From Pseudomonas sp. Bout1 (GTDB lineage Bacteria > Pseudomonadota > Gammaproteobacteria > Pseudomonadales > Pseudomonadaceae), in assembly GCF_034314165.1 (NCBI RefSeq), contig NZ_JAVIWK010000001.1:4417001-4481000 (forward strand): DNA of 64,000 bases. The letters are read 5' to 3'. This document shows positions 7,598-14,966 of the stretch, one piece after another (position 1 is the first letter of the stretch; each line of letters starts with the position of its first letter). A program made the translations under genes and the position numbers. Below the pieces are notes generated by a model. That model did no database searches and had not been told where the DNA came from. It saw only the letters and a list, made by a program, of their open reading frames with translations.

Positions 7598-7617
7598 CTC
7601 TCCGGTGGCGCGGAGAG
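7598..7617 (+). promoter_or_regulatory. Hairpin pairing with the ribosome binding site of the Rad52-like gene
   Basis: CTCTCC (7598-7603) can pair with GGAGAG (7612-7617) across an 8-nt loop, and GGAGAG is the ribosome binding site for the ATG at 7624. This could limit translation of the annealing protein unless the upstream gene is being translated. Structure is seen in the sequence; a regulatory role is inference. Confidence 0.35.
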
Positions 7618-7623
7618 ATAGTC

Positions 7624-8361
7624 ATGTCCGATAAAAACATGCAGATCTGGAACCAGGTCAGCAAGACTGACACCAACCATACGAAAGCGGCGAAGGTCGG
7701 CGGGCAAAACATCACCAGCCTCAACGGCACGGCGATGATCATGAAGGCCACCGAAATCTTCGGCCCTGTTGGTATTGGGTTCGGGTGGAAAGTTACCGAA
7801 GAACGCTTCGACGAAGGCTCTGAAATGGTCAGTGGCGAAGGCGACAAGCGCATCGTGCTAGGTCGAGAACTCAACCACACCATCAAAATCAGCTTCTGGT
7901 TTGAGCTGGAGGGTAAGCGCGGCGAGATCGAGCAGTACGGGTGTACCCGCTACCTCTACAAATCCACCTACGGCACAACCACCGACGGTGAAGCGCCGAA
8001 AAAATCGCTGACCGATGCCATCAAGAAGTCCCTGTCGATGCTCGGTTTCAGCGCTGACGTGTTCCTGGGCTTGTTCGACGACGCTGGGTACGTTGAACAG
8101 CTCAAAGGTGAAGAGGCCATTGCCAGCGCTGACGACAAAGACGCCGAAATACTGCGACAGAAACAGGAGCGAGTGGACTGGCTCGCTTCGGCGGTCGAGA
8201 CCATCGGAAAATCCGTCACTGTGTACGAACTCAAAACCTTGAACGTGAAATACATCCGCGAAGCTACTCGTCGCAATGAGCCCGCGTTCATCGCGCGTAT
8301 CACTCGCGCATTCGAAGAGCGCAAGGCCAGCCTTGAGAAAGGCTCGGAGGCAGCAGCATGA
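7624..8361 (+). CDS. Rad52-like single-strand annealing protein
   Basis: 245 aa from the ATG after GGAGAG; the longer frame from 7537 overlaps the upstream gene and is not favoured. Residues about 10-150 resemble phage Rad52-family (DdrA/Sak type) annealing proteins: a start of the type QIWNQVSKTDTNHTKAAKVG, a TEIFGPVGIGFGWKVTEERF strand pair, and a KKSLTDAIKKSLSMLG helix. Such proteins pair complementary single strands during phage recombination. The C-terminal third is helical and charged. The stop overlaps the gp157 start by 4 nt. The family assignment is from motif memory and should be checked by profile search. Confidence 0.65.
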   Translation: MSDKNMQIWNQVSKTDTNHTKAAKVGGQNITSLNGTAMIMKATEIFGPVGIGFGWKVTEERFDEGSEMVSGEGDKRIVLGRELNHTIKISFWFELEGKRGEIEQYGCTRYLYKSTYGTTTDGEAPKKSLTDAIKKSLSMLGFSADVFLGLFDDAGYVEQLKGEEAIASADDKDAEILRQKQERVDWLASAVETIGKSVTVYELKTLNVKYIREATRRNEPAFIARITRAFEERKASLEKGSEAAA

Positions 8362-8921
8362 CGCAACTCTACGCACTGACTGGCAAGCTCGCCGAACTCC
8401 AGGCTATGGCCGACACCGATGACGAGGGTCTGAAAGAGGCCTTGCAGCACGCCATGGACGAGGTTCAAGGCGACTTCAACATCAAGGCCGACAACATCGT
8501 CATGTTACGCCGGAACATCGAAAGTGACGTGACGGCCATCGACAATGAGATCGAGCGCCTGGCCGAACTCAAGCGGATCAAGTCCAACAGCGTGTCGCAG
8601 ATCAGTGACTACCTGCGCCGTAACATGGAAGCTGCCAACATCAAGTCGATCAAGCGTCCGCTCTTTACCATCACGCTGGCCATGGGCAGCGAGCGAGTGA
8701 TTGTGGACAACGAAGACGCGGTGCCGGATGAACTGACCACTGTGAAGTCGAGCATTGCTCCGGACAAAAAGGCCATTGCCGCCAAGCTCAAGGAGATCCG
8801 CGAGCATAACGAGACGGTCCGTAAGCGCATGGCCGCTGGCGAAGATGCCGAGCATGAGCTGATCGAAGAGCCGAAATGGGCTCACCTAGAGCGCGGCGAC
8901 AGTTCAATCCGCATCAAGTGA
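8358..8921 (+). CDS. Siphovirus Gp157-family protein
   Basis: A 187-aa protein with the layout of the Gp157 family: an N-terminal LYALTGKLAELQAMADTDDE segment, a long coiled coil (about residues 40-95, ending SQISDYLRRNMEAANI), and a beta-rich C-terminus with the KSIKRPLFTITLA and EEPKWAHLERGDSSIRIK stretches. In Streptococcus phages Gp157 was linked to phage resistance or recombination; its biochemical role is unclear. Its overlap with the annealing protein gene supports a recombination module. Confidence 0.8.
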   Translation: MTQLYALTGKLAELQAMADTDDEGLKEALQHAMDEVQGDFNIKADNIVMLRRNIESDVTAIDNEIERLAELKRIKSNSVSQISDYLRRNMEAANIKSIKRPLFTITLAMGSERVIVDNEDAVPDELTTVKSSIAPDKKAIAAKLKEIREHNETVRKRMAAGEDAEHELIEEPKWAHLERGDSSIRIK

Positions 8922-8928
8922 GGTAATC

Positions 8929-9171
8929 ATGATCAGCAACCACCTCAACCTGGTTGAGCAGCAGCGTCAGCACGCCGACTCAATATCGGAGCGCACCGTA
9001 CAGTTCCTGGCGGCCGGCGGAACGATCTACCTGGGCGAAAGCCCGGCGATCAACCCGCCACCGCCGAAGCGCTCCAACAAGATCGATCCCGAAACCATCC
9101 TCAAGCGCCGCAAGCCCCTGATCTCAAGGGCTGAGCGTAACGCGCTGCGCAAACTCGCGGAGGCATTATGA
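8929..9171 (+). CDS. Phage hypothetical protein (80 aa)
   Basis: An 80-aa basic protein. An N-terminal helix is followed by a proline-rich hinge (NPPPPKRS) and a Lys/Arg-rich C-terminal helix (LKRRKPLISRAERNALRKL). GAGG lies upstream. The stop overlaps the next start (ATGA). It may bind nucleic acid, but this rests on charge only. Confidence 0.6.
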   Translation: MISNHLNLVEQQRQHADSISERTVQFLAAGGTIYLGESPAINPPPPKRSNKIDPETILKRRKPLISRAERNALRKLAEAL

Positions 9172-9638
9172 GCAAACGCAAGCCGCATAACCTGCAGGCG
9201 CGCATCTCCCGGTCGTGCCGCTCGCTGTTGGCAGCCAATCACGTCGCCGTCGTGAACATCGACCCCAGCGGCCGCCAGGGCATGATCAATTACAAGTCGC
9301 TGAAGAACATCGCGCCGGGGAAGATCGGCCAGGCCGTCTGCGGCATTCCCCACCGGTGGACGATCTACCTCAGCGCCCTCTGCATCGACGCCCGCGGCGA
9401 CCGCTACAGCAAATCGGTGGAGGTGGCGCCCGATGGCGTTTACCTCTCCGACCACCTAGAAGACGTGATCGAGCATTGCTACAAGAAGCTGCGCGACGAG
9501 GCCAATCAAAGCCAGGTGGTGGCGTCGGGCTGGATTGCTATCCCTGAAGCGATATCTCTGGACGAGGCACACGCCGCGCGGATCTTCGAAGCCGTGGGCG
9601 CCTGGCGCCAGGTCAAGGTCGATTCATGCACCGCATAG
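9168..9638 (+). CDS. Phage hypothetical protein (156 aa)
   Basis: A 156-aa protein of a kind seen in Pseudomonas prophages. It begins MSKRKPHNLQARISRSCRSL and contains the aromatic stretch GIPHRWTIYLSALCIDARGD. No catalytic motif is seen. It is the last gene of the operon that starts at 5697. At its 3' end a new frame (ATG CAC CGC ATA, 9626) begins but is cut off by the minus-strand cargo gene at 9660, as if cargo had replaced the next phage gene. Confidence 0.65.
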   Translation: MSKRKPHNLQARISRSCRSLLAANHVAVVNIDPSGRQGMINYKSLKNIAPGKIGQAVCGIPHRWTIYLSALCIDARGDRYSKSVEVAPDGVYLSDHLEDVIEHCYKKLRDEANQSQVVASGWIAIPEAISLDEAHAARIFEAVGAWRQVKVDSCTA

Positions 9639-9659
9639 CGCGTATCACGATGCAGTATT

Positions 9660-10292
9660 TCATTTGTCCAGATTCAGTAGTTCCTGCATCCGTTCGCCTA
9701 GTATTCCTCGCAACCACGCAGCGTGAAACTCCATTTCTTCCAGAGAAGTACCCTCAGCCAATCGATACACGAACTCCTTGTCCCTCGGACCCTGACACAC
9801 GACGCTAAAATAGCCATCGCGGTCATAACTGGCGAGCACGTAAGGGCAGATACAAATAATGTCGCTAAATGGCACCTGCACTTCGGTGGGCTTACGACCG
9901 CGACGGGTGACCGTGAGGGTAAGCAGTTGCTGGTTTTCGTCGAACGTGAAGGCCAGCACTCTAGCCGCAGAGAAGATCCACGCGAAGACCAGCCCCATGA
10001 GCACAACAGAACCACACAGGAGCTGGATGAGCAACGCCGTCGTGAGGCTAGACCCATCGCTGCTCGGTTCACCTGACATCGTTTCGAACCCGAGAAGGAG
10101 CAGTATCGTCAGCACTAAGCCCGGCAACAACACAAGCACCACAAAGGAGAAACCCAGAATGGCCCCACCCGTGCTGCCAATGGTCAGTAAGCCCGGGCCG
10201 CGATGCCAAACAGGGGGGTGGGCGGCGAAGCGTTCAGTGCTTGACGTGACTAGAGGCGTTGCGACGCGGTGAGGTGGACTTTGACGATTCAT
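9660..10292 (-). CDS. Membrane protein with cytoplasmic tail, prophage cargo
   Basis: A 210-aa protein. Residues 1-32 are polar, then two hydrophobic helices (GGAILGFSFVVLVLLPGLVL and LLIQLLCGSVVLMGLVFAWI) are followed by a beta-rich soluble domain (LAFTFDENQQLLTLTVTRRG) and a C-terminal helix. This two-helix plus PH-like beta domain layout is common among small bacterial membrane proteins of unknown function. It sits on the strand opposite to the phage operon. It truncates a frame beginning at 9626, so it was probably inserted. The function is unknown. Confidence 0.65.
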   Translation of the reverse strand: MNRQSPPHRVATPLVTSSTERFAAHPPVWHRGPGLLTIGSTGGAILGFSFVVLVLLPGLVLTILLLLGFETMSGEPSSDGSSLTTALLIQLLCGSVVLMGLVFAWIFSAARVLAFTFDENQQLLTLTVTRRGRKPTEVQVPFSDIICICPYVLASYDRDGYFSVVCQGPRDKEFVYRLAEGTSLEEMEFHAAWLRGILGERMQELLNLDK

Positions 10293-10452
10293 CTAGCAGG
10301 CTCCAGGGGTGCTGCGTAGAAAGTACCATTACTGCAAGACAGTCTGACCAAGAGGCATCGGGCTTTTTCACGCCTTCCCCGGTGTCCACCAGCAGACATC
10401 AGGCAATCAGCGCGCTAACGAATAGACGCACACCGCCATAGGAGAGGTAGTC

Positions 10453-10776
10453 ATGGCCAAATCAGTGCAGGAACGATCGGCCAAAACTGCCAGGAAGCGT
10501 GTGGCGAATGCCGAAGAGGAATTGAGGCTCAGGGTTCGCCCCGGCACCCGCCAGGCGCTGGCCGACCTGATGGAGTGGTCAGGCATTACTGAGCAGGGCG
10601 AGGCGATGACGCTGATGATTCATCATCTTCATGACCTTGGCTCGAAGTCCAAAGCGCTACTCGAACCGCCGCGCCACGAATTCGAGATATCCGAAAACGT
10701 GGCGCGGGAGTTTCGCAATAAAAGCCTGCTCGCCATACAGAGAGACCCGGGCGACGAGATCATCGAGCCCGCATAA
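10453..10776 (+). CDS. Phage orphan, copy 2 of a duplicated pair
   Basis: A 107-aa paralogue of the product of 2665-2994, with nearly identical N-terminal half and a diverged loop (LGSKSKALLEPP). The upstream ribosome binding site (GGAGAGG) is better than in copy 1. The sequence just after the stop (10777-10798) resembles the patch at 3482-3503, which in copy 1 is separated from the gene by the lipoprotein insert. Confidence 0.7.
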   Translation: MAKSVQERSAKTARKRVANAEEELRLRVRPGTRQALADLMEWSGITEQGEAMTLMIHHLHDLGSKSKALLEPPRHEFEISENVAREFRNKSLLAIQRDPGDEIIEPA

Positions 10777-10815
10777 CCCACCCTACTCGCTGCATCCGAC
10801 AAGTGAGGGGCAGCG

Positions 10816-11058
10816 TTATTTTACGAAAGTCTGAAAGCCATGAGTTGGACGAGACGGAAACGGGCGGTAAGCGGCAAGATTTTCATTAAGGTAGTTCGCG
10901 ATCTCTTTTGCCTTCGCCATATCAGTTCCAGGCTTTAGGTCAAAAGCCGGCGGCTCATCTTGGAGGCCCGGGATCTGGTCCAGGAACTCCATATGCAGAT
11001 AGAGCACGTCATCGGCTGTTTCCTTGACGGTAAAAACGATTCGAGTTTTGTGGCTCAT
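10816..11058 (-). CDS. Hypothetical protein (80 aa), prophage cargo
   Basis: 80 aa from the ATG after AAGGAG (about 7 nt); an open frame continues upstream to 11112 but would cover the repeat and lacks a site. It starts MSHKTRIVFTVKETADDVL and is a mixed alpha/beta soluble protein with no recognised domain. Its leader is the 39-bp element shared with 4465-4503. It is transcribed against the phage genes and lies between phage gene copy 2 and the AbiC-like gene. Confidence 0.6.
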   Translation of the reverse strand: MSHKTRIVFTVKETADDVLYLHMEFLDQIPGLQDEPPAFDLKPGTDMAKAKEIANYLNENLAAYRPFPSRPTHGFQTFVK

Positions 11059-11065
11059 CGTGCTT

Positions 11066-11104
11066 CTCCTTGATCCGGCTCCATGCCGGTACCCCGTAAT
11101 ACTC
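11066..11104. repeat. 39-bp phage repeat, copy 2
   Basis: This matches 4465-4503 and contains the same CCGGC-tccat-GCCGG inverted repeat. On the minus strand it ends in AAGGAG, the ribosome binding site for the gene at 10816. Both copies lie downstream of a copy of the duplicated orphan gene and just before minus-strand cargo. Confidence 0.75.
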
Positions 11105-11157
11105 CAACCCAAACCAAATTGCCACTACCGGTAACGTAGGGCGGCACAACCGGCCAT

Positions 11158-11823
11158 TCATCCGGCCTTTTCGTAAACACCATCTAGTATTTCTTGCATA
11201 CGAGGTACGAACATCGCCTTGACCTCTTCAACATCTTCAAATTCATTAACCGAGAGTGCGAGAGCTAAGACCTTGAAAGCTGCTACCTTCTTCCGCGCTT
11301 CGTCGGCCCTTGCTCTGTAAGACGCGGCCACAGTAATGCTGTTAAAAATAGAGCTACCATCCGAGCCAGCCTTTTCAGCTGCAGCCAACTTCTCATTGGA
11401 CTCAAGTCTAAACTCGGAGCTAAAACTTTCCACAACATTGAGAATTGTCGCCTGATAGGCTTGGACTCTAGCCCTATTTGCTTCCGACTTTGCATGCAGC
11501 AGTTGCTCATCCTGCTTTAGCGCTGCGGCACGCTGAAGCGCCATCAGTTCAGTAAACTCCTTTTTTTGAGTCTCTAAAATATCGCGCTGCATATATACAG
11601 TTTTAAGCACCGCGAGCAGCGTTACGAAAGAGACTAAGGGGCCGAATACCCCTCCGATATATCCCCCGAAGTTAGACCACTCGCTGGAAGTTACAGCCAG
11701 GCCACCTCCAAATTGGAACCTATATAAAAGAACTGCAACAAGAACCGACAATGCCACACCGAAGACTGAAAACAATAGAAAAATCAGATACATATCTCGT
11801 GCACTTCGCTGGACATTTACCAT
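11158..11823 (-). CDS. Two-TM coiled-coil protein, putative AbiC-like phage-defence protein (A)
   Basis: A 221-aa protein with TM1 at about 11-35, TM2 at about 52-76, and a long charged helical region after it (about 77-200). The signature WSNFGGYIGGVFGPLVSF, then TVYMQRDILETQKKEF, is the same as in the product of 14967. I associate this two-TM plus coiled-coil layout with the putative phage abortive infection (putAbiC) family. If right, it would be cargo that protects the lysogen from other phages by acting at the inner membrane. The AT-rich DNA, opposite strand and prophage setting fit a cargo gene. Confidence 0.6.
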   Translation of the reverse strand: MVNVQRSARDMYLIFLLFSVFGVALSVLVAVLLYRFQFGGGLAVTSSEWSNFGGYIGGVFGPLVSFVTLLAVLKTVYMQRDILETQKKEFTELMALQRAAALKQDEQLLHAKSEANRARVQAYQATILNVVESFSSEFRLESNEKLAAAEKAGSDGSSIFNSITVAASYRARADEARKKVAAFKVLALALSVNEFEDVEEVKAMFVPRMQEILDGVYEKAG

Positions 11824-11899
11824 GCAATTCTTTCCCTAAAAACATTTAGACCAATCTTCCTCTACTTTAACGAATCACGCCAGCCGGCGAGGATCCCCT

Positions 11900-13936
11900 A
11901 TGTCTGCACAACAGAAGAAACACCCCTTCGATTTCAAAACCCAATACGGACTCGGCTTCAACCCTCAGGACGATGAGATCGTTGTAGACTTCTTCTGTGG
12001 CGGTGGTGGCGCCGGTACCGGGTTGGAAATGGGTCTGGGCCGCACGGTGAACGTGGCGAAGAACCACAGCCCGCAAGCGATCAGCATGCACACCGTGAAT
12101 CACCCCGGCGCACAGCACTTCACTACCGACGTGTTCGAGGGTGATCCAGACACCGAGTGTGCCGGCAAGGCCGTCGGCTGGTTCCACATGTCGCCGGACT
12201 GCACGCACCACTCCCAAGCGGCCGGCGGCCAGCCGCGCAAGCGCGAGATCCGCAACCTGTCGTGGATCGGGCTCAAGTGGGCGGGTATGAAACGGCCCCG
12301 GGTAATCAGCCTGGAGAACGTGAAGCAGATCCTGCAGTGGGGCCGACTGATCGCCAAGCGCGACAAGGCCACCGGGCGCGTGGTGAAGCTGGACGGCAAT
12401 ATCGCGGCACCTGGCGAGGTCGTGCCGGTGGGCCAGCAGTTCCTGATCCCTGACCCGAAGCAGCGCGGCCGCACCTGGCGCCGCTTCGTCGCCCTCCTGG
12501 AAGGCATGGGTTATTTCGTTGAGTGGAAGGTGATCAAGGCGTGCGACTTCGGCGCGCCGACCAGCCGGGAACGCCTGTTCATGATTGCGCGGTGCGACGG
12601 CCAGCCAATCGTGTGGCCGGAGCCAACGCATGCCAAGAACCCCGCCAAGGGCCAGAAGAAGTGGAAGACGGCAGCTGACTGCATCGACTTCAGCGACCTG
12701 GGCAAAAGCATTTTCGGTCGCAAGAAGGACCTGGCCCCGGCCACACTGCGCCGCGTTGCCAAGGGGATGAAGAAGTTCGTCATCGATAGCGCGGCGCCAT
12801 TCATTGTACCGATCGCCAACTGGTCAGGCGAGACGGTGCAGTCTGCCGACGAGCCGCTGCGCACCGTAACCTCCTACCCGAAGGGCGGGGCGTTCAGCGT
12901 GGTTAGCCCGATCATCGCACCGGCAACGCACCAGGGCAGCGACCGAATCAATGACCCGCTCGACCCTCTGCCCACGGTGACGTGCGCAAATCGCGGTGAG
13001 CTTACGCTGATCAGTCCTACGCTGATCCAATCGGGCTATGGTGAGCGCCCCGGGCAGGAGCCGCGTGTGCCAGGCCTGGACCAACCACTGGGCACAGTGG
13101 TCGCCGGCGGCGTTAAGCACGCGCTGACCAGCTCTATTTTGGTGGGCGCTGGTGGGCCGGTGTACGCCGGGCACCCGGTTACAGCAGACCAGCCGGTCGG
13201 TACGCTCATGACGCGCAGTCACCGCGCGGTGGCCACCGCCTTCATGGCCCAGATGAATGGCGGTTTCAACACCACCGTCGCCAAGGACATCCGGGACCTG
13301 ATGACCACTGTGACCAATACCGGCAGCCAGCAACAGCTGGTGGCGGCGATCCTGGTGCACCTGCGTGGCAACTGCGATGCCCGGAACGTAAATGATCCGC
13401 TCCACACCATCAGCGCCGGCGGCCAGCACCACGGGCTGGCCAGCGCATTCATGGAACGGGCATTCGGCGGCAGTGTTGGCCAGGGCCTGGACGATCCGGC
13501 ACCGACCATCACGGCCGGAGGTGGCGGCAAAAGCTCGCTGGTGTCGCTCACCCTCTCGCCAGAGCATGAAGCCGGCGCCCTCCGCGTAGCCGCTTTCCTG
13601 ATCAGCTACTACGGTACCGAGAACATCAGCGCTTGCGACTCGCCGGCGCCGACGATCACAACCAAGGACCGCCTGGCCATGGTCACCGTGATGGTAAAGG
13701 GCACGCCCTACGTGATCGTCGACATCTGCCTGCGGATGCTCAAACCCACGGAGCTGTACAAGGCCCAGGGATTCCCCGCCGACTACATCATCACCCACGG
13801 CGCCGACGGCAAGCCGTTCACCAAAACCCAGCAGGTGCACATGTGCGGCAACAGCGTAAGCCCGCCGCCGATGGCAGCACTGGCACGGGCCAATGACCCG
13901 TGGCGCAATGAGCAACGCCAAGCTGTCGCAGCGTAA
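11900..13936 (+). CDS. C5-cytosine DNA methyltransferase with repeated target-recognition modules
   Basis: A 678-aa phage-type enzyme that should methylate cytosine C5 using S-adenosylmethionine. Motif I is VDFFCGGGGAGTG (about 29-41); motif IV holds the catalytic Cys101 in SPDCTHHS; motif VI is LENVKQ (138-143); motif VIII is SRERLFMIAR; and the GNSVSPP motif closes the fold. Between motifs VIII and IX-X lies a long variable region (about 295-605) with about eight degenerate repeats of the form D-x-P-x-x-T-(V/I)-(T/S) (DEPLRTVTS, DQPLGTVVA, NDPLHTISA, DDPAPTITA, DSPAPTITT). No restriction endonuclease gene is beside it, so it probably protects phage DNA from host restriction. GAGG precedes the ATG. 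Confidence 0.9.
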   Translation: MSAQQKKHPFDFKTQYGLGFNPQDDEIVVDFFCGGGGAGTGLEMGLGRTVNVAKNHSPQAISMHTVNHPGAQHFTTDVFEGDPDTECAGKAVGWFHMSPDCTHHSQAAGGQPRKREIRNLSWIGLKWAGMKRPRVISLENVKQILQWGRLIAKRDKATGRVVKLDGNIAAPGEVVPVGQQFLIPDPKQRGRTWRRFVALLEGMGYFVEWKVIKACDFGAPTSRERLFMIARCDGQPIVWPEPTHAKNPAKGQKKWKTAADCIDFSDLGKSIFGRKKDLAPATLRRVAKGMKKFVIDSAAPFIVPIANWSGETVQSADEPLRTVTSYPKGGAFSVVSPIIAPATHQGSDRINDPLDPLPTVTCANRGELTLISPTLIQSGYGERPGQEPRVPGLDQPLGTVVAGGVKHALTSSILVGAGGPVYAGHPVTADQPVGTLMTRSHRAVATAFMAQMNGGFNTTVAKDIRDLMTTVTNTGSQQQLVAAILVHLRGNCDARNVNDPLHTISAGGQHHGLASAFMERAFGGSVGQGLDDPAPTITAGGGGKSSLVSLTLSPEHEAGALRVAAFLISYYGTENISACDSPAPTITTKDRLAMVTVMVKGTPYVIVDICLRMLKPTELYKAQGFPADYIITHGADGKPFTKTQQVHMCGNSVSPPPMAALARANDPWRNEQRQAVAA

Positions 13937-13937
13937 A

Positions 13938-14042
13938 TCAGAGCCATGGCACAGCCGCCATCCACTCGGCGAGGCGCAGCAATATCTGGCTCAGCACCTC
14001 AATCAAGACTTGGTACATGAGTTCAGCGATGAGTTGTTTCAT
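13938..14042 (-). CDS. Possible small amphipathic peptide (34 aa)
   Basis: The frame starts MKQLIAELMYQVLIEV and ends AEWMAAVPWL, with GGAG 9 nt before the ATG. It forms one long amphipathic helix, as in small membrane-acting peptides. It is convergent with the methyltransferase gene and ends 2 nt from it. It could equally be chance; the leading 13937-14204 gap holds nothing else except a palindrome at its end. Confidence 0.3.
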   Translation of the reverse strand: MKQLIAELMYQVLIEVLSQILLRLAEWMAAVPWL

Positions 14043-14175
14043 GCGGTAGCGCTCCGGCTTGGTTAATGAAACCAGCATGCCGTCACGACTGCTTTTAAAG
14101 CAGATGGGAAAGTTTGTAATAAGCCTCCCTACAAGTAGAAACTTTCTCTCACACCTACCCCCCTTGACATCACAT

Positions 14176-14192
14176 CCGGTCGTGACGACCGG
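14176..14192. promoter_or_regulatory. Perfect palindrome before the gene at 14205
   Basis: CCGGTCGT-g-ACGACCGG has 8-bp arms and lies immediately before the AAGGA ribosome binding site of the next phage gene. It could be an operator for a dimeric phage regulator or a hairpin in the mRNA leader; the sequence does not decide. Confidence 0.35.
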
Positions 14193-14204
14193 CAAGGACT
14201 CCTC

Positions 14205-14783
14205 ATGCCTACAGAAAACAAAGTCGACGCGCCTCTGCAGTTGGAGCGCTCGACGGTCACCAAGCTGGTTATCACCGGTGCACCGAACCTTGACCCGATC
14301 ACCGTGTTCCTAGAGGACCTGGCCCCATGCAAGGGCAAGATCACCGTCAGTTGCTGGGGCAAGAGTTGGACGGCCTACTGGGGCGGCATGTGGGATGGTC
14401 TCAGCATCGGGCAGTTCTTTTGCAAGCTGAACACCGGCTACATCATCGGCTACTTCGACCAGGCGATGAGGCCACGGCAGTTCAGTGGTGAAGCGCTTGC
14501 GAGGGAAGCACAGCGCCTCGTCCTGAAAGAGCGCCGCCAGTTTTGTTACGACGCCGACGAGGCCCGCGAGCGGTTCGATGAGGCAGAAGATCTGCGCGAC
14601 TCGCCATCGATTGAATATCTCCACGGTGCACACAGCGAGTTGATGACGAAACTGTTCGGTGATGAATGGTGGCACCTGACCAATGACGCCACCGAGCCAA
14701 ACCCCGATTACGCCTACCTCGAGCGGATAATTCACGCGGTCCAGCAGGCGCTGGGCCAGGAAAAGCAGCAGGTGGCAGCATAA
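14205..14783 (+). CDS. Phage hypothetical protein (192 aa)
   Basis: A 192-aa protein with an N-terminal beta-rich domain (LERSTVTKLVITGAPNLDPI, then KITVSCWGKSWTAYWGGMWD) and a helical, charged C-terminal half. This kind of protein occurs in early regions of Pseudomonas prophages, but I know no function. AAGGA lies before the ATG, and the palindrome at 14176 lies in its leader. Its stop overlaps the decayed DUF4406-like frame that follows. Confidence 0.65.
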   Translation: MPTENKVDAPLQLERSTVTKLVITGAPNLDPITVFLEDLAPCKGKITVSCWGKSWTAYWGGMWDGLSIGQFFCKLNTGYIIGYFDQAMRPRQFSGEALAREAQRLVLKERRQFCYDADEARERFDEAEDLRDSPSIEYLHGAHSELMTKLFGDEWWHLTNDATEPNPDYAYLERIIHAVQQALGQEKQQVAA

Positions 14784-14928
14784 AGCGCATCTACCTGAGC
14801 GGCCCCATGACCGGCCTGCCCGGCCTCAACTTCGCCGCCTTCCACGCCATGACCACCAACCTGCGCACCGGCGGGCCGAGCAGACCATGGCCGTGGCGCT
14901 GAGTGTGCCCCAGCAAGTAGCAACGTAA
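14780..14928 (+). pseudogene. Remnant of a DUF4406-like phage gene with internal deletion
   Basis: The frame from 14780 reads KRIYLSGPMTGLPGLNF then AAFHAMTTNLR, the typical N-terminus of DUF4406 (nucleoside 2-deoxyribosyltransferase-like) phage proteins, but with ATA where the start ATG is expected. After LR the frame is broken. The adjacent frame reads RAEQTMAVALSVPQQVAT and stops at 14926-14928, which looks like a C-terminus. An internal deletion has therefore fused two ends out of frame. The cargo gene on the other strand begins just downstream, so insertion and deletion may be linked. Confidence 0.6.
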
Positions 14929-14966
14929 TTCAACTAGCGAGGGTGATATAACTAAGATGGCTAATA

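Noticed and set aside
12824..13921. 365-aa open frame opposite the methyltransferase
   Set aside because: The methyltransferase has all catalytic motifs; the antisense frame has none and is His/Val/Gly-biased like other shadows.
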